NCBI RefSeq assembly: GCF_963678975.1
Contig: NC_089277.1
Location: 18,476,257-18,540,256, forward strand
DNA: 64,000 bases
Direction: 5' to 3'
Source: Dysidea avara
Lineage: Eukaryota; Porifera; Demospongiae; Dictyoceratida; Dysideidae
In this document: in pieces, positions 23,301 to 33,600 of the stretch
Position numbering within the stretch: position 1 is the stretch's first letter
How the letters are laid out: each line of letters begins with the position of its first letter
Position numbers and translations under genes: made by a program
Notes under the pieces: generated by a model
The model's input: the letters and a program-made list of their open reading frames with translations, nothing else
Databases searched by the model: none
Told to the model about the DNA's origin: nothing

Positions 23301-23650
23301 AATCAAGCATAATAGGTAAATTTTTGAGCAGTGCAGCATAGCATAATAGGTAAAATTATGAGCATAATCGGCGGGTCCCTACTCAGCTTGTAGGCGCTGC
23401 ATCTCCAGTGGAGATATCATTCCACACATGCGTAGATTCAATTATGTTACAATCTACTTTTTTTCAAACAAGTCATAGTGCTTTTCAAGAGTTTGAACTT
23501 TTTTTAATACCAAAAGCACTGCCATTTGCCATCTTCCTTCTTTAACTAATATGGTGTATATAATTCTTGTGCCTTTTATATTTACACATAAAACATTTAT
23601 GGCTTCAGTCATGAATTTCATTATAGAGCCATCATAAGGATATCTCAACT
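20330..23650 (-). pseudogene. Second NACHT (NLR) gene, decayed and split by a hAT element
   Basis: The stretch is homologous to the NLR gene at 14657-17760 over most of its length. It retains FDGMGLLQVE, FSFLRRTIQEFAAAWYL, FLLEDWDELHEDKQ and the N-terminal LEKHYDLFEKK. It carries many frame breaks (near 20760, 21060, 21260, 21450, 21650, 21960, 22150 and 22470). The Walker A lysine is gone: at about 21795-21815 the loop reads GSLGSGTTT. The leucine-rich C-terminus present in the intact paralogue is absent; homology stops near 20330. A complete hAT-type element interrupts the 5' part at 22935-23381. Confidence 0.85.
22935..23381. mobile_element. hAT-type element inserted in the NLR pseudogene
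   Basis: The 447-bp element has terminal inverted repeats TAGGGACCCGCCGATTATG on both sides and a perfect 8-bp target duplication CTCAGCTT (22927-22934 and 23382-23389). Subterminal repeats of GAGCATAATAGGTA occur at both ends. The centre (about 23072-23162) is a palindrome made of inverted copies of the ACTCTAATAGAACAGTCA motif, joined by ATATCGATTTTTCTGTGA. No transposase is encoded. TAGGG ends with 8-bp duplications fit hAT. Confidence 0.92.
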
Positions 23651-23827
23651 ACAGGGTTTCTTTTGAATATTCCATTTATGTAATTATAATAATTGCTGAC
23701 AGTGGCGTGGCTACCATTGAGGCAACCGAGGCAGCTGCCTCAGTAAAAATGCTCAACAATACCCCTAATTTTCTACTCAAACGTTTACTACTACTAAGAC
23801 AGCATTACTTTACCACACAATAGAATC

Positions 23828-24499
23828 CAATGGCGGATCCAGGATGGGGCATTTGGGGCAAATCCCCCCCACCCCTTCAAGAAATTGCATACAAGATCGA
23901 GATACTCTAATAGAGCAGTCAATTAGTCTAATAAAGCAGTCACAATGTTCATGAGGCTATAAATAGGATTTTATTTTACATAACATACGTGATATAATAT
24001 ATTTGGTAAAGGATAACTAGCTATTAGGCCACTCCAAATAAATTCTCTGTTTCCCGTCCTGGGCTCAGGCATATTTGCATGCGGGCGGGCGGTCCATTTC
24101 CATTATTTCATTATGAGCTTTTCAAGCCATTATTTGCCTGGCACTGCCAAAAAGGCTGCATAAGAGCATGTATAAGCTTGTTCCTTCCTTTGTAAGTTGC
24201 AAAAATAACACAAACGTGAAGTTTGTGCTGACTTGATAGGACTACTGACACGTGAGCTGACACTGTTTCAAGATAGCTTTTACTGAGCCTATCAGTATGC
24301 AAGAATAACCGGAAAGTAATGGAAGAATACGGAATAATGGAATATTGAGAGCTGGCAGTAACCAGATGCGGGTGGTGGACGGGAAACAGAGAATTTATTT
24401 GGAGTGGCCTTATTGTTGTGACCCTTTTTTTTTTTTTTTGCTCTTCAACTTTTTTCAGCAAGGTGCCCCCCCTCTTTCCAGACTCTGGATCCGCCCCTG
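23828..24499. mobile_element. Short hAT-like element, GGCGGATCCAGGATGGGG family
   Basis: The left end CAATGGCGGATCCAGG and the right end inverted CAGGGGCGGATCCAG enclose 672 bp. The 5-bp flanks GAATC (23823-23827 and 24500-24504) are identical. The inside has the ACTCTAATAGAGCAGTCA core (23896-23943), a T-tract module (GACC-T(n), 24419-24450) and GGTGCCCCCCCTCTTTCCA next to the right end. It is closely related to 45367-45699, which has a much shorter interior. Confidence 0.85.
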
Positions 24500-25330
24500 G
24501 AATCTATATGGCTGTAGTACTAAGTAGGCTGGAGCCCACGGTGACAAAGTCCGGACCACTTTTCAGCTACTTGAATTTGTATCAAAAAGATCGAGATACT
24601 CTAATAGAGCAGTCATCGTGATGTACTCTAATAGAGCATTCAGTACAGATTATAGCCACTGTTCTCATTACACTACTTGGTCTAAATCATTTACATTGTC
24701 TTTAAATTACTTTTCAAAAGTTCCGATGAGTCAACTACATGGCATTGCATTGAGCTACTGAATTGATCACATCATGCATTAGCAGTTACAGTCAAGAAAT
24801 AGCTCCACATGCCATTTCAAAGCATATATTTTCAAAATATTTCTTGAGGGAGCATGCCCTCATACTCCTAGCTTAACATGCAGCTGAATATCACATAAAA
24901 GAGATAATCTCCGATTTAAATATCACATCAGATCAATAAAAAGTATAGTGTGCATGAATCAGCTTTTTGTGCTGAGTGTAATTAAACTAGTCTAATAATT
25001 GAAGTATGGCATACTGACGATGATACTGTAGCATTAACTGCATTACTTATGACAAGTAGAAAACTACCCAAACAGTTTCTTCCATCCAACCTGTCAACCC
25101 GCAAATGCCAAACTTAAAAGTGTTTGTGAATCAGTTGAGTCAGACCCTCTCAATTAGGTCAATGTATAAACCTTGCCTCGGTAAAAAAATTTTCCTGGCT
25201 ATGCCACTGGCTGAAGCTTCCATAATTCAATGCTTATTGAAACAAAATTAGTAAGGAAGCATGTTATGATTATGATTAGATACTGGAAAGACAGCACTCA
25301 GTGCTGGTTACATCCAGGAGGGGGGGGGAC
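24500..25330. other. Intergenic stretch with core-motif copies
   Basis: No gene is seen. Two copies of ACTCTAATAGAGCA lie at about 24596-24635 immediately outside the short element, probably from another truncated copy. CATGCCCTCATACTCC near 24852 resembles a sequence at 60690. The LINE 3' end begins near 25330. Confidence 0.5.
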
Positions 25331-25353
25331 CCTCAAAACAAAAAGGGGGTTAA

Positions 25354-28251
25354 TTACAACAAATCTAGTCCAAAAATACAATTATTAAACTGTTCTAGTG
25401 ACTCTGTATCGATGATGTGATTAGGGAGGTTATTCCATTGCTTGATAGTTCCTGGAAAGTAACTCTGTTGGTAAGCAAGTGTTCTAGTTGGAGGAATTAT
25501 ATATCTGTATTGGTGATGCAATCTAGTTGGATATGAAGTAGGCTTGAAATACTCAGGGAGCTGGATAGATGGCAAAGCGTGATGTAATACTCTATATAGT
25601 AAGTTCAAACGATCAATACATCTTCTGCTCTGTAGGCTCTTCCAATGCAGTTGATCCAACAGGTAAGTGACACTACTCATTGGATTGTAATCCGATGCTA
25701 CCCATCTTGCAGCACGACGTTGTACCTTCTCTAAAGTATTAATTAAGTATAGCTGGTGAGGGTCCCAGACACAACTAGCATATTCCAGCAGAGGACGTAT
25801 TGATGTTAAATAGGCTGTTATCTTAACTTCTTTGGAGCATTTACTTATATTACGTTTAAGAAAGTTGAGACTTTTAGTTGCTTTGCCGCAAAGATGATCG
25901 ATGTGGTGGGACCAAGACATTGATTGGTGGAATATGACCCCTAGATATGGATGCTGACTCTTCAGTTCCAGAGCTTTATTGTCAATGCTGTAGGTGGTGA
26001 GCATGGGAGTTTTGCTTCTTGAACAACGTAGAAAAACACACTTTTCAACATTTAGTTTCATTTGCCAAGTTTTAGCCCAGTGGAAGACTTTATTTAGATC
26101 TTGTTGTAGGATACTATTGTCTTCTTCTGAATCAATAATTCTGTAAATAATACAGTCATCGGCAAAGAGACGAATCGAGGAGTTGATATTTGTAGATATG
26201 TCATTGATGTAAAGTAGGAACATTAATGGCCCAAGTACAGTGCCTTGTGGGACACCTGACTTTACTGGAACAAACCTGGAAGTTACATTATTTAGCACTA
26301 CTCTTTGTTTGCGTTGTGTTAACCAAGCCTTAATCCATTGATGAAGGTCTCCTTGTATTCCATAGTGTGATAGTTTCTGTAATAATCGTTTATGAGGAAC
26401 TGAGTCAAAAGCTTTTGAGAAATCTAATAAAATTAGATCTATTTGTTTCTGTTGGTCCATTACCTTTAAGATTTCCTCTGTTAGCATTACTAGTTGGGAT
26501 TGACATGAGTACTTAGGCCTAAAACCGTGTTGGCAATTATTGAGGATATTATTTTGGTCTACATGATTCATAATTGAGTGAAAAACAATATGTTCCATTA
26601 CCTTGCAACAGGTAGAGGTAAGAGAAATTGGTCGATAATTATTAGCTGAGTTTCGGTTGCCTTTCTTATGTACAGGGACAACATTTGCTGTTAGCCAGTC
26701 AGTTGGAAGATTGTTGGTGGTAAAAGATTGAGTAAAAATTACCTGGAGTATAGGTGCAATTTCAGCTCTGCATAATTTCAGTATTTGCGTAGGAATCCCA
26801 TCAGGACCTGGAGCCTTGCTAGTATCCAATTGTTGAAGTAAGTTTTCAATTCCTTCGGTTGAAAATATAATGTGGTCACAAATGGGATACGTAGGAATGT
26901 CCAGATTTGGAGTTTCGTTATCTTCGTCAGTAAAAAAAGTGTAGAACTGATCATTAAATGCATTAGCAATGTCAACAGAAGAAGTAAGCAGGGAGTCATT
27001 ACTTTCTAAGGTGGTAACGTTTGGATGGTCTTTCTTTAAGTTCTTGATTAATGACCAAAATCGTTTTCTGTTGTTGCAGTGGGAGTCGTCAAATAGGTAT
27101 TTACAGTAATTGTTATGAGCTTTATCAACTAAACTGTTAACTTCGTTCCTTAGCTTCCTGTACGCTTTCCAGTCGTTTTCATTTTGTGTAGCCTTAGCTT
27201 TGTTGTACAATCTACGCCTTTTAGATATCTTACGTTTAATTTCTCGATTTAGCCATGGAGCTTCTTTGCGATTCTTGACCATTCTTGATGGAACGTGCCT
27301 GTTCGTCATTTCAAAAATCATATCTTTGAAATTATTCCAGTTATTTTCAACAGGTCTTTTGTAGGGATCACTCTGGAAGAACAGGTCTTTAAAAGCTCTA
27401 ACATCTTCTAGCATTGATTCTGTGTTTGCTTTGTGAAAAAGGTAAGTTCTGTGCGGATTGTTATTAGGTGCATCGCAAGTTGTATACAATGTAAAAGTAA
27501 CTGCTTCATGGTCTGACATTCCAGGTACAACCTTGATGTTGTCAATAAGATATGGTGATGTTGTCAGGACTAAGTCCAATACGTTATCGTTTCTCGTAGG
27601 TTCAAGTATCTGTTGTTCCAAGCTGAAATCATTAATTACGTCAACAAACAGGTTATTCACTTCTGCTCCATATGTTGGTCCAGGTTTAACATGACCGATT
27701 CCGTCACTCCATTCTATACTAGGAAAGTTAAAGTCCCCTGCTAGTATAATATTAGATTGGTTTCCTTTAGTTCTACTGATGTGTTGAAGGGCCTCTTTCA
27801 AACTTAGGATAGGGTTGCTTAGAGCATCAGGTGGCCGGTAAAATGAGCAAACAAGGCATGGCTCATGAGAGACTGGGTAAATTTCCGCCCATATCATTTC
27901 AGCATTTTGTGATAAGTTGGGTTGTTCTGTGAATTTCAAGTTTTTTGTAAAGGCGAGAAATACCCCTCCTCCTCCAGAGGTTCGGTCTTTCCTTATCACA
28001 GAGAAATCGTTAGGAAATATTTCAGCAGTGGAGTAGGTTTCATCTAGGTGTGACTCACATCCTATTATAATATGGGGTCGGTTTTCAAAAATTAAAGTTT
28101 GGAGCCTCCCTCTTTTGTTTAAGCTCCTTAGACTGCAGCAATTAAAACTAAGTACTCTCAGCTCAGATTTGTTGTTGTTTGTGCATGTGTAATTAGAATC
28201 ATTTAGGGTGGGATTATCAGTGCTGGGGAGTGAGTTGCTAGTAATTATGGT
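25354..28251 (-). CDS. LINE ORF2: AP-type endonuclease and reverse transcriptase
   Basis: The frame is open for 966 codons from the ORF1 stop region. The endonuclease has LRVLSFNCCSL near the N-terminus, a GCESHLDE segment, FYRPPD, ILAGDFNFP (about 27725-27750) and MSDHEAV (the SDH motif). The reverse transcriptase has PGPDGIP, YRPISL, LILLDFSKAFDSVPH, GVPQGTVLGPLMFLLYIND and the catalytic FADD box (about 26165-26180). The C-terminus carries the usual YASCVWDPHQ and QWNNLP segments. The product copies the LINE RNA into nicked target DNA. The frame overlaps the end of ORF1 in the -1 phase and has no early in-frame ATG, so frameshifting or reinitiation may be used (inference). Confidence 0.9.
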   Translation of the reverse strand, partial: TIITSNSLPSTDNPTLNDSNYTCTNNNKSELRVLSFNCCSLRSLNKRGRLQTLIFENRPHIIIGCESHLDETYSTAEIFPNDFSVIRKDRTSGGGGVFLAFTKNLKFTEQPNLSQNAEMIWAEIYPVSHEPCLVCSFYRPPDALSNPILSLKEALQHISRTKGNQSNIILAGDFNFPSIEWSDGIGHVKPGPTYGAEVNNLFVDVINDFSLEQQILEPTRNDNVLDLVLTTSPYLIDNIKVVPGMSDHEAVTFTLYTTCDAPNNNPHRTYLFHKANTESMLEDVRAFKDLFFQSDPYKRPVENNWNNFKDMIFEMTNRHVPSRMVKNRKEAPWLNREIKRKISKRRRLYNKAKATQNENDWKAYRKLRNEVNSLVDKAHNNYCKYLFDDSHCNNRKRFWSLIKNLKKDHPNVTTLESNDSLLTSSVDIANAFNDQFYTFFTDEDNETPNLDIPTYPICDHIIFSTEGIENLLQQLDTSKAPGPDGIPTQILKLCRAEIAPILQVIFTQSFTTNNLPTDWLTANVVPVHKKGNRNSANNYRPISLTSTCCKVMEHIVFHSIMNHVDQNNILNNCQHGFRPKYSCQSQLVMLTEEILKVMDQQKQIDLILLDFSKAFDSVPHKRLLQKLSHYGIQGDLHQWIKAWLTQRKQRVVLNNVTSRFVPVKSGVPQGTVLGPLMFLLYINDISTNINSSIRLFADDCIIYRIIDSEEDNSILQQDLNKVFHWAKTWQMKLNVEKCVFLRCSRSKTPMLTTYSIDNKALELKSQHPYLGVIFHQSMSWSHHIDHLCGKATKSLNFLKRNISKCSKEVKITAYLTSIRPLLEYASCVWDPHQLYLINTLEKVQRRAARWVASDYNPMSSVTYLLDQLHWKSLQSRRCIDRLNLLYRVLHHALPSIQLPEYFKPTSYPTRLHHQYRYIIPPTRTLAYQQSYFPGTIKQWNNLPNHIIDTESLEQFNNCIFGLDLL

Positions 28252-29150
28252 CTCCTCGGCACTATTGTGCCGTTTTTTATTATGTAATTCTTACCATCTT
28301 TGTTCATCTCATTTAGTTGGTTTCTTAACATTTTGTTCTTCTTTTGTTCAAGTGGCGTGCAGTCAGCAGATACGTAAACTGGCTTTTCTTGGTTTAAATT
28401 ATTTCCATTCTTAAGTTTAGACTTGTTTCTCAAAATTGCAACTTTATCTTGGAGGTTGGAAACGGTGACTTTGAGTAAGCGGGCTCTACCACCTTTCTTT
28501 CCGATTCTGATAGCATTAGTAACTAAGGTTTCCACTCCTAAACTTTCGGTAAACAATGATGTAGCTGTTTTAATATCATCTCTCTTTCTGGTTTGTGGGT
28601 CTTCTTCCTTTGATTCTTCTATATTGTGCAAAATTAGATTAAGCTGTCTTTTTTCTTTTTCTTTCTGCTCAGAAATGATAGAAGAAGTCAAGTGGGCAAC
28701 AGATTCTTCATCACTGGGGTCAGGGGTTATCTTTGACAAGGGTTTGTTGTAATTCTCTAATTGTTCATTTATTCCCTCCACAATTCCAGTGAGTTTTTCT
28801 TCTACTGCTTCAAGCCTTGCATTGACATTCTGCTGCTCCTGTTGGAGTGCGGATGTACCAGAATCTACTTTCAGTGCGAAAGCAACTTTTGTATAGCATA
28901 ACGTACAGAAAAACATAATTTTCTCACTGCTACCACTCAAAATGTTATACTCGTTTTGAGTTAGACCTGCACATATTCTGTGTTCCCACTTACAGCACCA
29001 CTGACATTGTACAGCATCTTTCTTAGCTTCTTTTTTACAAGTAACACATTTCTCGACTTGTGGGGCTTGTTTAGTTTTCTTACTATCTCTTTTGGGAGGT
29101 GAGGTGTCTTCTGGTAGCTTGCGTTTGATGATTGAGGTTTGGCTAGCCAT
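28245..29150 (-). CDS. LINE ORF1: PHD-type zinc finger and coiled coil
   Basis: A 301-codon frame from ATG at 29150. After a basic N-terminus (PPKRDSKKTKQ) comes a Cys/His cluster, CVTCKKEAKKDAVQCQWCC, then KWEHRICAGL and FFCTLC. This spacing fits a PHD-type finger (about residues 35-85). A coiled-coil stretch (LEAVEEKLTGIVEGINEQLE, about residues 110-130) follows. A basic conserved block EKEKRQLNLILHNIEES (about 165-180) resembles RNA-binding ORF1 proteins of CR1/L2 elements. A related, broken ORF1 lies at 44350-45190. ORF1 proteins package the LINE RNA (family knowledge). Confidence 0.85.
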   Translation of the reverse strand: MASQTSIIKRKLPEDTSPPKRDSKKTKQAPQVEKCVTCKKEAKKDAVQCQWCCKWEHRICAGLTQNEYNILSGSSEKIMFFCTLCYTKVAFALKVDSGTSALQQEQQNVNARLEAVEEKLTGIVEGINEQLENYNKPLSKITPDPSDEESVAHLTSSIISEQKEKEKRQLNLILHNIEESKEEDPQTRKRDDIKTATSLFTESLGVETLVTNAIRIGKKGGRARLLKVTVSNLQDKVAILRNKSKLKNGNNLNQEKPVYVSADCTPLEQKKNKMLRNQLNEMNKDGKNYIIKNGTIVPRRP

Positions 29151-29290
29151 CTCAGCGATGTTGTTCTAATTAATGCCCACTATGACCAAAAACAAACAGA
29201 GACAAACGCATGTACTGCAATAACAAACAACTGGCCTTTGGTGGTACCGTTAAAATCGCCACGGTACAACAGCTGGAGAGCTTAGGAGTC

Positions 29291-30489
29291 GATTTGACGA
29301 GTTGAGAATGAAGAGCAAATTTCGCGTAAACGATCGATCACGTGATGGTTCAGTAGTGTTATATAGAAAACTTATTGGTGCAACAAAATAGTGTGTGAAA
29401 GTATTAGAGGTATACATTCATTTTAGCTGCATATGTGATTGGAAAACCTGCACATTAGTAAATTTTCTGAGTTATAGCTTAAATAAGGTACTACATGGGT
29501 GTTTATCTATCTTGTGTTAAAATGTTAGCTTGATATCTATACATATCAAGCATTTCCCTGAGATATGACCAATATTCTGTATTGTACATTACAAACTAAC
29601 TTTTATGGTAATGCATTGAGTCCTGTGGATGATTAAGGGTGACAAATAAATGGTAACAAATCACTTTGTTTACCAGTAATTCCATTCCTACCATCTAAAG
29701 TACTTAAGAAGAGATTTCTGATAGTTTAATATTCTTGGTACTTTTCAGCAATCATATGTCATGTATCATTGTCTAAGACTTAGTTTTAACGATTCCATCA
29801 CCTGAACAAACCACCCAATTTGTAAGTTAATTGGTGTCCCACGCATGTGAAATTACTACGTGGTCTGATATAATCATCCATATCTATTGCTTGTAAAATC
29901 TTGCTAGATTATTTCATATTCATACTACAAAGGAATGCTTTGGATATTAAAGATTATTATAGCAACAGTTCAGGTGTTGAACAGATTCAATCATGCATGC
30001 TGGGATTTAAGGACAGCCAACAAAAAATCTATACAGTAGTTGCCAATTGACTCATAACCTAATTTTTTCCATATTATACGAGAATATTGTAACACCAGGC
30101 CAGTATCATATTAATTGTGGGGGTCAATAACTGCTTGATAGGAAAATGTGGTACATCTACGGTATCTATATAGCATTTTCATACCAAAATGTACTGACTT
30201 TAATGTAGGGGGAACACACAGTTTGATCATAGCAGGCTTAGTAGCTTTATATGATTTCACATAAATGTATTATAAACTCTTGCCGTTAATTAATCTACAC
30301 ATACCCATAAATTTCTATAGGTGTAAGCATCACACATTCTTGGAAGGAGCTATTCAAGAGCAGGGAGATTTTTTTAGGAATTCTCCTACGTATTCAATAA
30401 CATAATCCTGCATGTTATGATTCAGTACCTATACAACCTATATGTGGTGATGCAGTGAGTCAAATGCAGCACCATTACTCCACTACATA
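29291..30489. other. Intergenic stretch between LINE and VioB-like gene
   Basis: No gene is seen. The left part (29290-29340) is GC-richer and may belong to the LINE 5' UTR. Its right neighbour, 30490-30674, is the 3' flank of the VioB-like gene and is conserved in the duplicated fragment at 18130-18345. Confidence 0.45.
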
Positions 30490-30674
30490 TATAGCCTGAT
30501 GTATGTTTAAAATTAGTACACTTCAGAATACAGAATGTAACTTTTGAATAGTACACTAAGGGTTGCTATAACTACAAATACTAGTACAGAACTTTGAATA
30601 AATGAGTGATTTCCACTACTCAAACATATAGCAACTATTGTTACACAAAGAGGTCTGTGTATGGAGTACTTGTT

Positions 30675-33600
30675 TCAGTTCCACTCATAATTCCAGACAG
30701 GTCCACAAGTAGTGGATTCATCATCATTATACTGTGTCCACATACACTTCTTGGCATGTACCTGAAGAGCTTCCATCAATTCAATAGAGTGGTGTATCTT
30801 ATTTGGCTCTCCATTAAATGCTTTGTGTAGAACACGCAAGAAGCTACGATACGTACGATGAAATGCTCTAGCTTCAGTATGACAAGAAGTACCAGGATTA
30901 ATACTTTCACCATCCGGATTATCCCTCATAGGATACACACCGTCTGAGTTCAATTCAATAGGAGCACCAGCATAGGCATAGCCTCCTTGATCTGTTGCAA
31001 CCAGTCGTTTCTGACAAACAATTTCTTCAAAGCGATAAAAGTGACCATATTGACCTGTCTCAACCTGGTTAGGATTGAGGGGACCCACTCCCTCACTTTG
31101 TTCTATTATTTGAGCTATTCCACTTAAAGCTGACTCCACATCTGTGACAATATATACAGTACCTATGCTACTTGGCTCCGTCCAAGGCCAGTGAACTTGA
31201 CGACTTGCAATGCTTGCATCAAATATATCTTCACCAAGAATGTTGATGCAAACTGCTACCTCTTTGTACAACTGGCCTATGGTAAAGAGTGTGAATTCTG
31301 GGAATGATTTGTCAACATATGTTAATGATGGAGTTTCTATGGCAATCATTATGTCATAGACGTGCTGTAAGTTAAAGTTTTCTAAGTTGATGTCAAGTCC
31401 CGGTAACACTCCACCAGGAAGACCTCCAGTTGAAGGGTAAGATGGCACATGGTTTGGATCATCAACAATCACTTCTCCACCAACTGCAATGAGAATATTT
31501 GCTGCCTGAACAAAATGTAACATCTCTTGCATTGCTATTTCTCTAATGGCTTGGTAGGCTTCAGTGTTACAATTCTCAACAATGGAGTACATGGAAGATA
31601 GGTAGAGCGGAAGAGTAAAAAACTCAAGTAGTATTGCTGTTGCCAATTGACTTCGTAATGTTATAATATTACAAACAGGTGAATATCCATAACTTTCCAA
31701 TAAATCGGCAACTTCATTATTTTCTTTAAAAGCTTCTAAGCCAAACAGTGCTCTAGGTGGATGACGAGCAAATTCTTTTACTTGAGCATAAGTTGGGTCA
31801 CTTCCAAAAGCCTTTTGAAAATGTTCATCTTGCTTTTGTGGATCAGTGTTAAATGGTATATTCTTTAATAAACACCTTGGTGCATTGACTGAAGAACTAC
31901 CTTTTTTCTTTCTATTAGGAGGCAGAGAGGAGGTATCACAAATTGGGGCTTCGTCAATGCTTTGTTTACTTTCAACAGAGCTGTATAGAGGATCATCTAA
32001 CCATGTCAATATCATCTGTCTTTTAGTAGGTGAAAGATCTCTGGTTGTAGGCATGTAGTTGGGATCACTAGTTGGTTTTAATAACACTTTCTTGAGCAAT
32101 CCAATATTATGAGGCAGTATAACTTCTGTATAGTTGCTCATATCTAAGATGGTCCTCATGATGTAGTGAAGCCTATGCAACTGTTCAAAGATTGGTTTAA
32201 CATGATCCACCCACGTGTAAGGTGCTTCATATGCAGGAGTAGAAAATGCAAGTATTGAGATCAGGCCTTTGAAAATGTAATAATCATCTTCTGGAAGAGT
32301 ACATTCCTCTCCAACGCAGTAGTAGAAATTGTATAGCTGGCCATCAATGGGTAAAACAGTGATGGGAACATCTTCTGTGGATGGGGCAGTTGGATGATAT
32401 TTCCTTCTAAAAGGAGTAAATTTACCCAGTAGTTCTGCTTTTTGAGTTTCTATATGATCAGGGCAAGGATCATTTTCATAACTTCTTACCATGGGAATTG
32501 GATTATTGACTGCAAATGTGAAAGTTACTTTCCCGTTGTCCTCTGTTGTTTTAGTTGACACAGTAGGTAACACAGCTCCAGTTGGGAGTACAATTTGACC
32601 TTGTTGATTAGGACTGTCTATCATCGTTACCTTTGCATTACTAACCGGCTGACCAAACCGTGTAACAATCAGAGTAAAATCACTAGTGCTTATTGCATTA
32701 TTTTCACTACCACTGGAATATTCTAATCTATCCATATAGTAGTCCATGGGACGGACAAAATATTCCATTTCTGATAACAGCAAAGACACTGTTTCATCAC
32801 TTTGCATTGAAGGGAAGGTTGCTTTAACTGGATAGTTGTTTCCACTAGTAGCATCTCCGGAATCAATAAAAACTACAAGCTTTGCATTTGCAAGTTTACT
32901 AGCTACATCAGTAGCAAGGCTTTGTTCAATAATTCCTGAATGTTTCCACATAGTGCTGTTAGCATCGGCATAAGGAATAGGTTCCCCAAATGGTTGCACT
33001 ACACCATCCACAAGGACACCAAAATACAGGCTTCCAATATCTAATGGGTTTCCACTGTGATGCATGGGTAGAGCATTTCCAAGATCAGCTACCAAAACAT
33101 TTCGGGTGGAGTCAACTTTGAATGGTGCACCATAACTCCATGGTTTCTCATTATCTTCATCAAATCCATGACACGGATGACCTTCTGGAAAGTTGAATGG
33201 TCCAACATCTTTATAATCCATCTTTCTTTCTCCACCAACATTTAAAGGTTCATTGGCCATGGCTACACCAATAGTACCAAGAACTCGACCAACAAAAACA
33301 TCAACTTTGCAAACATCTATAGTAATGGACACAGATAGGTCACCCGTAGTACCCTGACGTCTAGTAGCTTCTTTAAGGTCTTTGATGGCATCAGATTGAG
33401 ACCACAACAGATCAGTGATTCTTGTAGTGCTCTGTGCACCTAATTTGCTACTACCTAACAATGTGATGTCATTGGTACACTTCATTTTATGCCACACATC
33501 ATGAACAATCACTGATGTTGACCACTTTCCCAAAAACAAATCTTCCCCATTATGTTTCAAGCCAAATTCCAGTCCGTATAACGACGAAACTTGAAAGTCA

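Larger units (their letters stand above)
25330..29290 (-). mobile_element. Nearly full-length two-ORF LINE (CR1/L2/jockey group)
   Basis: A non-LTR retrotransposon with 5' UTR (about 29151-29290), ORF1 (28245-29150), ORF2 (25354-28251) and a short 3' UTR ending near 25330 in a G/T-rich stretch. Both ORFs are open and all catalytic motifs seen are intact, so it is the youngest-looking LINE in the window. The exact 5' end and target duplication are not obvious. It lies between the NLR pseudogene and the VioB-like gene, all on the same strand. Confidence 0.9.
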
